A stretch of 13,506 nt of DNA, from assembly GCA_011682565.1 (NCBI GenBank), contig JAACEJ010000026.1:1-13506 (forward strand), read 5' to 3'. Under the pieces are notes generated by a model that had not been told where the DNA came from, made no database searches, and saw only the letters and a program-made list of their open reading frames with translations. Position 1 is the stretch's first letter, and each line of letters opens with the position of its first letter. The translations under genes were made by a program, and so were the position numbers. Shown one piece after another: positions 1-6,458 of this stretch. The DNA comes from Actinomycetota bacterium (lineage in GTDB: Bacteria; Zhuqueibacterota; Zhuqueibacteria; Residuimicrobiales; Krinioviventaceae).

Positions 1-305
1 TGCCCACAGTTGCGAATATCATTCCCGGCATCACCGACGAAATCATTCAGACCGGAAAATACGGCTTTCTGGTGAACTGTGAGGATACGGAAAGATTCGC
101 CGCGGCACTCAAAATCATGATGCGCAATCCGGGCTTGCGTGAAAGAATGGGAAAAAATGCCAGTCTTGAAATACTTAACAATTATAACATTAATGACATT
201 GCCATGAAATATCTGGCTTTATATGAAAGCCTGACAGTAAAGAAAAGAATTGCTTTCTCCAAACAACCAAGGAAATTGACACATCGTGCAAATGAGATTC
301 AGTAA
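1..305 (+). CDS. Glycosyltransferase, C-terminal fragment (5' end outside window)
   Basis: The reading frame is open from base 3 to a TAA at 303-305 and gives about 100 residues. It begins PTVANIIPGITDEIIQTGKY, followed by GFLVNCEDTERFAAAL and RMGKNASLEI. This is the usual C-terminal end of a GT4/GT-B glycosyltransferase: the glycine-proline loop after the donor-site glutamate, the 'G.LV...D...la.al..ll.n...r..mg.na' block, then a terminal helix. The in-frame GTG at 72 is internal and not the start. The donor sugar and acceptor cannot be read from this fragment. It lies upstream of a methyltransferase that overlaps its last 20 nt, so it is probably the preceding gene of the same polysaccharide operon. 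The tail after YLALYESL is basic (KKRIAFSKQPRKLTHRANEIQ-like) and not informative. Family call: fairly sure. Substrate: unknown. Confidence 0.8.
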   Translation, partial: PTVANIIPGITDEIIQTGKYGFLVNCEDTERFAAALKIMMRNPGLRERMGKNASLEILNNYNINDIAMKYLALYESLTVKKRIAFSKQPRKLTHRANEIQ

Positions 306-1005
306 AATGGACAGCATGGATAGCGAAAGATTAAAAGCAAAAGGGCAGCGTTCCCAGATACAAATTTTTCTAGGCATTATCCGAAAAGAAAAGGCCCTGA
401 AATCTTTGTGCAAAATTCTTGATCTCGGTTGTGGAAGCGGAGAAGAAGCTGCCCGGCTTGCGATATCAACCGGTGCCGCTGTTTATGGAATCGACATAAA
501 TAAAAAGTTCGACGAGAGATCAAAAGAACTGGCCACACTCGAAAACTATGACGGATCGCATTTGCCTTTTGCGGACAATACGTTTGATGCCATTTATTCT
601 TTTCACGTATTGGAACATGTTAAAAATGTGCACCTCATTTTAAATGAAGCGCAAAGAGTTTTGAAGCAAAACGGCATTGCTTATTTTGGTGTGCCAAACC
701 GCGAAAGATTTCTTGGATATATCGGCATGAGACACAAATCGTTCTATCAACAAATGCGACAAAATGCAATCGACTGGAAATATCGGTTGGCGGGACGTTT
801 TGAAAATCGTTACGGAGCGCATGCAGGTTTCAGAGAAGAAGAACTGGAGCAAATGCTCAGTAGATATTTCACCGATGTGAGACCCGTAAGTGATCTTTAT
901 TATAATACAAAAGAGAATTATTTCAGCAGCATCTTTCGCTTTGCAAAAAAGCTCAGAGTTGAAAAAAAAATAATCCCTTCAGTTTACGTTTTGGCAATAA
1001 AATAA
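286..1005 (+). CDS. Class I SAM-dependent methyltransferase (Methyltransf_11 type)
   Basis: A 239-residue protein with the Rossmann SAM-binding signature. Motif I is ILDLGCGSG (Asp46-Gly52), the acidic residue ending strand 2 is Asp70 (YGIDIN), and a motif II/III-like stretch LPFADNTFDAIYSFHVLEH ends at His111. RVLKQNGIAYFGVPN follows, the usual 'vLkpGG' strand. Family members transfer a methyl group from SAM to small molecules or sugars. In a glycan cluster the likely job is methylation of a sugar or a chain end, which is inference. Start choice: GTG 286 sits 12 nt after AAGGA (269-273). ATG 292 is in frame and nearly as good; ATG 307 and 316 are later options. Either of the first two overlaps the upstream glycosyltransferase (about 14-20 nt), which suggests translational coupling. 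Function class is secure; acceptor and exact start are not. Confidence 0.85.
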   Translation: MQMRFSKMDSMDSERLKAKGQRSQIQIFLGIIRKEKALKSLCKILDLGCGSGEEAARLAISTGAAVYGIDINKKFDERSKELATLENYDGSHLPFADNTFDAIYSFHVLEHVKNVHLILNEAQRVLKQNGIAYFGVPNRERFLGYIGMRHKSFYQQMRQNAIDWKYRLAGRFENRYGAHAGFREEELEQMLSRYFTDVRPVSDLYYNTKENYFSSIFRFAKKLRVEKKIIPSVYVLAIK

Positions 1006-1054
1006 AGTCAATTCGGAAATGAGTGAAGCGGATACATAGAAAATTAGCGGTTTT

Positions 1055-1060
1055 AAGGAG
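1055..1060 (+). promoter_or_regulatory. Shine-Dalgarno AAGGAG for the CapK/PaaK-like gene
   Basis: AAGGAG lies 5 nt before the ATG at 1066. It fixes the start of the ligase gene and shows that this organism uses canonical Shine-Dalgarno initiation. Confidence 0.7.
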
Positions 1061-1065
1061 AGAAT

Positions 1066-2427
1066 ATGCGGAATTCGGATTGGAAAAATATAACTATAGG
1101 ATTCTTTGGTAACGGCGTTCGCCACAGAATCATAAAGCGAACGATCAGTCCTTATAGAAAATATAAAAAGCTTTTGACCGAATCCCAATGGTGGTCTGAA
1201 CAACACTTGCTGGATTATCAATTAGAGCATTTAAAGGCGACCATAAAATCCGCGTACAAGAATGTGCCCTATTATCGCGGTAAAATGCAGGTCTACGGCA
1301 TAAAACCGGATGATATAAAATCCATCGACTTTATTGTCAAATTGCCGATTCTGGAAAAAGAAGATGTGAGAAAAAATTATCGAGACATGCTTGCGATAAA
1401 TGCCTTTCCACCTATGTTGTACAAGTGTCATACCAGCGGCTCCACCGGTAAACCACTTACACTTTACCGCGATCTTCACAATATCGGTTTTGAACATGCC
1501 ATGCTCATGCGCCAATGGCAATGGGCAAAACTCGGCCCGAATGACCGTTATGCCACTTTGAAAGGTGAAATGATTCCGCAAATCAGAACAAGGAACAACA
1601 TTTTTTGGAATTTCAGTCCCATAGAAAACAAGCTGTACATGTCGTCATATCATTTATCCGAACGGAACATCGACCGTTATGTTACGGCATTGAGAAAATA
1701 CCATATTAAGGCAGTGGAAGGATATCCTTCATCCCTTTATGTGCTGGCCAAACTCATGCTGAATAAAAACATAAAAGTCCAGATGAAAAGTGCTCTGACG
1801 ACATCGGAAACGCTGGTTGCAAAACAAAAGGCCGTTATCGAACAAGCCTTCCAGTGTCAGGTCTACGATTACTATGGCATGGCGGAACGTGTTGCCGCAA
1901 TCCACACATGTGAACACGGCAGGCACCACCTGGTACCGGAATACAGCCTGGTCGAATTCAAAAGCTCGGATTCTCTCAGCAATGGCATTTACGAAGTCGT
2001 TGGCACAACATTCACCAACATGGCCATGCCGCTCATCCGCTACAGGGTGGGAGATGTCATCAAGCCGAGCAACGAGCAATGCCCGTGCGGAAGGAATTAT
2101 CCCGTCATCGAAAAAATCGTTGGCCGCGCAGATGACTATATTATCACTCCAAGCGGAAAGCTGGTTGGCCGCCTGGATCATGTATTCAAGGGAGCCAATA
2201 ATTTAATTGAGGCGCAAATTTTTCAACCGGATACTAAAAATGTTATTTTAAGAATCGTTCCCGATCAGTTTTTCAAGCAAAGTGATGCCGATTCAATTTT
2301 GAGCAAATTGCAAAAACGGCTGGGAGAGCCCATGCACCTTGAAATTGAACAACTCACTTTTATACCGCGTACTGAAAATGGTAAATTGAAATCTGTGATC
2401 TCCAATGTGCCCGGTATTTTAAACTAA
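1066..2427 (+). CDS. CapK/PaaK-family AMP-forming acyl-CoA ligase-like protein
   Basis: A 453-residue member of the ANL adenylating superfamily, closest in pattern to phenylacetate-CoA ligase (PaaK) and the capsule-cluster protein CapK. The ATP-binding P-loop is CHTSGSTGKP (121-130). YDYYGMAE (267-274) is the adenine/acyl-AMP motif. RYRVGD (325-330) and GRADDYI (from about 353) lead into the mobile C-terminal domain, and TENGKLKSV near the C-terminus carries the candidate catalytic lysine. CPCGRNYP matches the 'CxCGR' seen in PaaK relatives. PaaK enzymes activate a carboxylate with ATP and CoA. CapK-type homologs occur in many capsule/EPS clusters, where the true substrate is usually unknown; activation of an acyl or amino-acid decoration for the glycan is plausible. 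The start at ATG 1066 has a good ribosome site. No TM segment or signal peptide is seen; it should be cytosolic. Length is normal for the family. Confidence 0.85.
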   Translation: MRNSDWKNITIGFFGNGVRHRIIKRTISPYRKYKKLLTESQWWSEQHLLDYQLEHLKATIKSAYKNVPYYRGKMQVYGIKPDDIKSIDFIVKLPILEKEDVRKNYRDMLAINAFPPMLYKCHTSGSTGKPLTLYRDLHNIGFEHAMLMRQWQWAKLGPNDRYATLKGEMIPQIRTRNNIFWNFSPIENKLYMSSYHLSERNIDRYVTALRKYHIKAVEGYPSSLYVLAKLMLNKNIKVQMKSALTTSETLVAKQKAVIEQAFQCQVYDYYGMAERVAAIHTCEHGRHHLVPEYSLVEFKSSDSLSNGIYEVVGTTFTNMAMPLIRYRVGDVIKPSNEQCPCGRNYPVIEKIVGRADDYIITPSGKLVGRLDHVFKGANNLIEAQIFQPDTKNVILRIVPDQFFKQSDADSILSKLQKRLGEPMHLEIEQLTFIPRTENGKLKSVISNVPGILN

Positions 2428-2452
2428 CCTCGCTGACAGAAGGAGCTATAAA

Positions 2453-3775
2453 ATGAATATAAGTGTTTTTGGTTTAGGATATGTGGGGTGTGTTTCAGCA
2501 GCTTGTTTTGCAGAAATGGGACACAAAGTGATCGGAGTGGATATCAAATCGAGCAAAGTAAAAATGATCAACAAAGGCATTTCACCAATTGTCGAAAAAG
2601 ATATCGATGTTCTCATCAAACGCCAGGTAGATGAAGGCAATTTGTCGGCAACACAAAACACAACAAAGGCTATTCGCAATTCGGATGTCATTTTTATCTG
2701 CGTGGGCACGCCGAGCAACAGCAACGGCAGTATCGATTTTTCTTATGTTGACCGGGTCTGCGGACAAATAGGACGGGCGTTGAAATATAAAAAGAATTAC
2801 ACTTCTGTGGTACTGCGAAGCACGGTATTGCCGGGCATTCCTGAAAAAATCGCCATCGCCCGGCTGGAAGAAAATTCCGGCAAAAAAGCGGGAAAAGATT
2901 TTGGATTTGCATTGAACCCGGAATTTCTCCGGGAAAGCACTTCGGTATATGATTTCTATCATCCTCCCAAAACGGTGATCGGCGAACTGGACGAGAGAAC
3001 CGCCGAAATTCTGGAAAAAATGTACCGACCAATCGACGATAAAATTTTCCGCATCGGTATCGGTGAAGCATCGATGATCAAATACTCGGACAATGCATTT
3101 CATGCCATCAAAGTTGCGTTTGCAAACGAGATTGGGCGAATTTGCAAAGAGTATCATATCGACAGCCGTAAAGTGATGCAAGTTTTCACCAGTGATGTCA
3201 AACTTAACCTGTCACCCTATTATCTGAAACCGGGTTTTGCTTTCGGCGGATCCTGCTTGCCCAAAGACCTTCGTGCCATTACTCACGAAGCCAAACAAAA
3301 GGACATTGCTGTGCCGTTACTCGATGCAGCCATGGAAAGTAATATGGAACACATCCATCATGCACTGGATATGGTGCAGAAAAATGGCCGCAAACGAATC
3401 GGTGTGCTCGGCCTGAGTTTCAAGGGGGGCACGGATGATCTTCGCGAAAGTCCTATCGTCAACATGGTGGAACAACTCATCGGCAAAGGATACAAAATTC
3501 GAATCTATGATAAAAATGTTTCCATGGCTCGTCTCATCGGCTCAAACAAAGACTATATCAAACGCTACATCCCGCACATTGCAAAACTGATGAGCGATTC
3601 GGTGCAGGATGTTCTCGATCATTCGGATGTGGTCATTGTTGGAAATCAAGCCAGGGAGCATGAAGCCGTTTTGGGTGATCTGAAAAACGGCCACAAAATC
3701 ATAGACCTGACCGGTCTTGATAATGCGAACAACGGGAATCTGAAAGAGGTGGATTATGAAGGGATATGCTGGTAA
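2453..3775 (+). CDS. algD: GDP-mannose 6-dehydrogenase (AlgD-like nucleotide-sugar dehydrogenase)
   Basis: A 440-residue UDP-glucose/GDP-mannose dehydrogenase family protein. The NAD-binding motif GLGYVG is at residues 7-12, CVGTPS and LRSTVLPG follow, and NPEFLREST is the family substrate loop. MIKYSDNAFHAIKVAFANEIG carries Lys210 and Asn214, and FAFGGSCLPKD carries the nucleophile Cys268. These residue numbers equal those I recall for Pseudomonas aeruginosa AlgD, and LNLSPYYLKPGFAFGGSC is the AlgD rather than UDP-glucose dehydrogenase form of this stretch. The family oxidises the C6 hydroxyl of the sugar nucleotide to a carboxylate with two NAD+; for AlgD the product is GDP-mannuronate, the alginate precursor. 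The gene has AAGGAG (2440-2445) 7 nt before its ATG and overlaps the next gene by 20 nt. UDP-glucose or UDP-ManNAc as substrate is less likely but not excluded. No alginate polymerase is visible here, so the polymer need not be alginate. Confidence 0.88.
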   Translation: MNISVFGLGYVGCVSAACFAEMGHKVIGVDIKSSKVKMINKGISPIVEKDIDVLIKRQVDEGNLSATQNTTKAIRNSDVIFICVGTPSNSNGSIDFSYVDRVCGQIGRALKYKKNYTSVVLRSTVLPGIPEKIAIARLEENSGKKAGKDFGFALNPEFLRESTSVYDFYHPPKTVIGELDERTAEILEKMYRPIDDKIFRIGIGEASMIKYSDNAFHAIKVAFANEIGRICKEYHIDSRKVMQVFTSDVKLNLSPYYLKPGFAFGGSCLPKDLRAITHEAKQKDIAVPLLDAAMESNMEHIHHALDMVQKNGRKRIGVLGLSFKGGTDDLRESPIVNMVEQLIGKGYKIRIYDKNVSMARLIGSNKDYIKRYIPHIAKLMSDSVQDVLDHSDVVIVGNQAREHEAVLGDLKNGHKIIDLTGLDNANNGNLKEVDYEGICW

Positions 3776-5216
3776 AGTTTTAATTATTGTGCAGAATCTG
3801 CCGGTGCCTTTTGACAGGCGTGTCTGGCTGGAAGCACAAACGCTGCGGGATCATGGATATAAAGTTTCCGTTATTAGCCCAAAATCAAAAGAGTTTACGG
3901 AGAGTTACGAACGCATCGATGACATTGTCGTTTATCGTTACAAAATGCCGGTTAATGCACAAGGCGCACTGAGCTATTTTTTTGAATTTGCTTATGCCTG
4001 GCTGGCCACAGCATCACTGTCACTCAAAGTTCTGTTCCGTGAAGGCTTTGACATCATTCAGGCGTGCAATCCGCCGGACACATATTTTCTGCTCGCTCGT
4101 TTTTACAAACTGTTCGGTAAAAAGTTTGTATTCGATCATCACGATTTGTCGCCGGAAATGTTCGAGGCAAAATATGATAAAAAGGGCGGACTGCTGCACA
4201 AGATGCTCTTGCTGCTGGAAAAATGGACTTTGAAAACCGCGGACATTATTATCTCGACCAACGAGTCCTATAAAAATGTTGCCATGAGCAGGGGTGGAAG
4301 ATTAGACGAGGACATTTTTGTCGTTCGTACCGGACCGGATTTGCAGCGTCTTCGAATAATGCCGCCGGAAAACTCGTTGAAACGAGGCCGAAAGTACATG
4401 GTCGCCTACCTCGGAGAAATGTGCCCGCAGGATGGTGTCGATTATCTTCTGCGTTCTATCGACCATTTCATTAACAAAATCGGACGCAAAGATGTCCAGT
4501 TCACTCTGATCGGCGGCGGCCCGGCCATGGAGGACCTGGAAAAAATGAGTGCAGAAATGGGCATGTCGGATCACGTTGCATTTACCGGGCGCATCCCGGA
4601 TGAGGAACTGTGCCGATATTTATCCACTGCCGACGTCTGCGTCGATCCCGACCCATATTCCGAATGGGCTGATCACTCGACAATGAATAAAATCCTTGAA
4701 TATATGACGTTCGCCAAGCCTATTGTCTCGTTCGGTCTGACGGAAGCAAAACACTCTGCGCAGCAAGCCGCGGTGTATGTCCCGCCCGACAACACGGAAC
4801 AATTCGCTGCCGAAATTGACAAACTCTTGGACGATCCCGTAAAACGAGAAAAAATGGGCAGATTCGGGCGTCGTCGTATTGTGGACCGGCTGGCCTGGCG
4901 CCACACGCATAAAAATCTTCTTCGTGCTTATGATAAAGTTTCCGAATTCATTGTACCTGCCGAAGAAATGCCCGTCTTTGCAACGAACGAACTTGCTGAT
5001 TTTTCATTTGTAAATATAGGAGGTAAAGTAAAAATGGAACAATATGATGCAGAAAACACTTTTGATGACAATTCATTTGCGGAAACAACGACTTTTAAAA
5101 CAAATGAAAAAAGCAAAAGCGGCATTCGATTTATGGATTTTTCAAAAAAATCCGAAACTATTGAAAAAGTTTATTACGTGACACCCAGCGGGACATTTGA
5201 AGAAATACAGAATTAA
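3756..5216 (+). CDS. GT4-family glycosyltransferase with acidic C-terminal extension
   Basis: A 486-residue GT-B glycosyltransferase. The N-terminal domain opens with KVLIIVQNLPVPFDRRVW (7-24), typical of a GT4 subfamily found in EPS clusters. The donor domain has YLGEMCPQDGVDYLL, LIGGGPAMEDLE, VAFTGRIPDEEL and STMNKILEYMTFAKPIVSF. The second glutamate of the EX7E motif is Glu315. The position eight residues before it is His307 instead of Glu, as I recall for the 'STMNK..EYM' subfamily. It probably adds one sugar to the lipid-linked repeat unit on the cytosolic face; donor and acceptor cannot be read. GT4 homology seems to end near residue 400. Residues 403-486 form an acidic, polar tail of unknown function containing a possible internal start at Met427 (see separate entry). 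ATG 3756 lies inside the end of the dehydrogenase gene (20-nt overlap) just after GAGGTGG. Confidence 0.87.
   Translation: MKGYAGKVLIIVQNLPVPFDRRVWLEAQTLRDHGYKVSVISPKSKEFTESYERIDDIVVYRYKMPVNAQGALSYFFEFAYAWLATASLSLKVLFREGFDIIQACNPPDTYFLLARFYKLFGKKFVFDHHDLSPEMFEAKYDKKGGLLHKMLLLLEKWTLKTADIIISTNESYKNVAMSRGGRLDEDIFVVRTGPDLQRLRIMPPENSLKRGRKYMVAYLGEMCPQDGVDYLLRSIDHFINKIGRKDVQFTLIGGGPAMEDLEKMSAEMGMSDHVAFTGRIPDEELCRYLSTADVCVDPDPYSEWADHSTMNKILEYMTFAKPIVSFGLTEAKHSAQQAAVYVPPDNTEQFAAEIDKLLDDPVKREKMGRFGRRRIVDRLAWRHTHKNLLRAYDKVSEFIVPAEEMPVFATNELADFSFVNIGGKVKMEQYDAENTFDDNSFAETTTFKTNEKSKSGIRFMDFSKKSETIEKVYYVTPSGTFEEIQN
5018..5036 (+). promoter_or_regulatory. Internal Shine-Dalgarno plus in-frame ATG inside the GT4 gene
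   Basis: AGGAGG (5018-5023) is followed after 10 nt by an ATG at 5034-5036 in the glycosyltransferase frame (Met427). It is the strongest SD match in this part of the window, and it sits where GT4 homology has already ended. Initiation here would yield a separate 60-residue acidic protein ending at 5216 (MEQYDAENTFDD...GTFEEIQN). This may be a nested gene, or a formerly separate small gene fused to the glycosyltransferase by loss of a stop. A chance match cannot be excluded. Confidence 0.4.
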
Positions 5217-5435
5217 GGTAATACAAAGTCTGTCCCCAAAGCCGGTGAGCAGATACCTGTCATTGCGAGGAGTGAGGAACGAACGACGAAGCAATCTCAT
5301 AACTGCCTGTCAAGCATGAGATTGCTTCGCTCCACCCCGTTTCGCCCGCAATGACAAAAGTACTCGTTGTAATAAAGATGCTCAATTGAATGGTTACATA
5401 ATTTTGGCACGGTTGTTATCACGGAGAAAAAGTCG
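5217..5435. other. Intergenic region between glycan cluster and lipoprotein gene
   Basis: This gap has no supportable gene. It holds the palindromic element (5258-5356). The last 79 bases must contain whatever promoter serves the lipoprotein/GT39 pair; GGAG at 5423-5426 is the ribosome site for the ATG at 5436. No classical T-tract terminator was seen. Confidence 0.6.
5258..5356 (+). repeat. Palindromic REP/MITE-like element (TGTCATTGCG ... CGCAATGACA)
   Basis: A 99-bp imperfect palindrome in the intergenic gap. Terminal arms TGTCATTGCG (5258-5267) and CGCAATGACA (5347-5356) are exact reverse complements. Inner arms CGAAGCAATCTCAT (5287-5300) and ATGAGATTGCTTCG (5316-5329) are exact over 14 bp and surround a 15-nt loop; the sequence between arm pairs is only partly complementary. 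From general knowledge, elements with a TGTCATTGCGAG...GAAGCAATCTC core occur as dispersed intergenic repeats in many unrelated bacterial genomes and metagenome bins. As RNA it would form a strong hairpin between the GT4 gene and the lipoprotein gene, so it could end transcription or protect the upstream mRNA end. No clear target-site duplication was seen. Confidence 0.8.
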
Positions 5436-6458
5436 ATGACTTTGAAAAATTATTCCATACCTGTTTTAGCTTTTTGCACATTTTTTCTGACCATGTGCTC
5501 GAACAAAAATCCAATGCAACCGACGCAGCCCAATAAATGGGTTTCCATAAGCACCGGTCTGTCGAACATGACGGTGCAGTCCATTGCTGTTCCGGGGCAC
5601 AGTGGAAACAGAATCTATATCGGCACATTGGACGGAATCTACAAATCCACGGACGGGGGAAAAAGCTGGACGGATATAAGCGGAACACTTGGAAATCGGG
5701 ATGCAAAAACGCTGACCGTAAACCCAAATGATCCTGAAATGATTATTTGCGGAACCTGGGGAAAGGGCGTTTTTAAATCTGAGAATGCCGGGTTGTCCTG
5801 GGAAAAGATTTGGAACCCGGGCCAGGATCCACGAATCAACAGCGTGATCACCACACAGGCCGGAGGGCAAACAGTCCTGTGGGTCGCAGCAGAAGACGGC
5901 GTTTACAAAAGTAATGATTTGGGTATTTCCTGGACAAAATCTTTTGATCATGATCACGTCATTTCTATTGCCGGCCGGCCGAATGATGAAAACACACTCT
6001 TCATCGGCGTGCGTTACAAAGGCATTTACAAAACAACAGATGCCGGAAAAACATGGAATCCGGCAAACCAGGGCTTGTATAAAACCGGCGACGGCGTGGC
6101 AGTGGCCAACAGCTATATCTTTTTTCAGGATAATCCCGACGAAATTTATGTGAGCACCGGCTGGGTAGATTTGTTTCGTTCACCGGACGGAGGTCAGACT
6201 TGGCAGCAGTTTGCAAACGACCTGAAATTCTCCGATGTCGTTTCAATCGACGCCGACAAAGAGAATCCGAATTTAATGTGGGCGGCAACTTTGAATGACG
6301 GTGTGTATAAAAGCACAGACCACGGCGAAAGCTGGTCTCGATTCAACGACGGCCTGGAATCATTGCAGATGAAAAAAATATGTGTTGTAAAAAATGAGAA
6401 AACGACCGTCTATGCCTGCACAGTGGGAAAAGGGATTTATAAATATGTCGAAAATTAA
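5436..6458 (+). CDS. Secreted Asp-box (BNR/sialidase-like) beta-propeller, probable lipoprotein
   Basis: A 340-residue protein with an export signal (residues 1-21, hydrophobic SIPVLAFCTFFLTM) ending at Cys21. The box FLTM-C is an imperfect lipobox, with Met at -1 instead of Gly/Ala/Ser. A proline/glutamine/asparagine-rich linker (about 22-34) follows. The rest is built of blades with six Asp boxes (S/T-x-D/N-x-G-x-[ST]-W) at residues 71-78, 115-122, 159-166, 200-207, 249-256 and 293-300, spaced 41-49 residues. Each is preceded by a GIYK/GVYK-like strand; a seventh such strand (GKGIYK, 332-337) ends the protein, so a seven-bladed propeller is likely. Such propellers (sialidases, photosystem-assembly Ycf48-like, sortilin-like) bind glycans or proteins. 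No sialidase Arg triad or FRIP motif is evident, so enzymatic activity is not supported. The gene overlaps the following GT39 gene by 14 nt. Role unknown; surface scaffold or glycan binder is inference. Confidence 0.82.
   Translation: MTLKNYSIPVLAFCTFFLTMCSNKNPMQPTQPNKWVSISTGLSNMTVQSIAVPGHSGNRIYIGTLDGIYKSTDGGKSWTDISGTLGNRDAKTLTVNPNDPEMIICGTWGKGVFKSENAGLSWEKIWNPGQDPRINSVITTQAGGQTVLWVAAEDGVYKSNDLGISWTKSFDHDHVISIAGRPNDENTLFIGVRYKGIYKTTDAGKTWNPANQGLYKTGDGVAVANSYIFFQDNPDEIYVSTGWVDLFRSPDGGQTWQQFANDLKFSDVVSIDADKENPNLMWAATLNDGVYKSTDHGESWSRFNDGLESLQMKKICVVKNEKTTVYACTVGKGIYKYVEN

Noticed and set aside
1729..2206. Two long frames (one per strand) inside the CapK/PaaK-like gene
   Set aside because: They are shadows of a gene with all adenylation motifs intact.
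5399..5406. Bacteroidota-like -7 promoter element TAATTTTG upstream of the lipoprotein gene
   Set aside because: It fits TAnnTTTG, but no TTG -33 element lies at the required 19-21 bp spacing, and the organism uses strong Shine-Dalgarno signals, so the match may be chance.
6394..6444. Upstream in-frame start of the GT39 gene
   Set aside because: It would add 17 charged residues before the first membrane helix and a long overlap with the lipoprotein gene; ATG 6445 has AAAAGGG upstream and gives the usual GT39 N-terminus.
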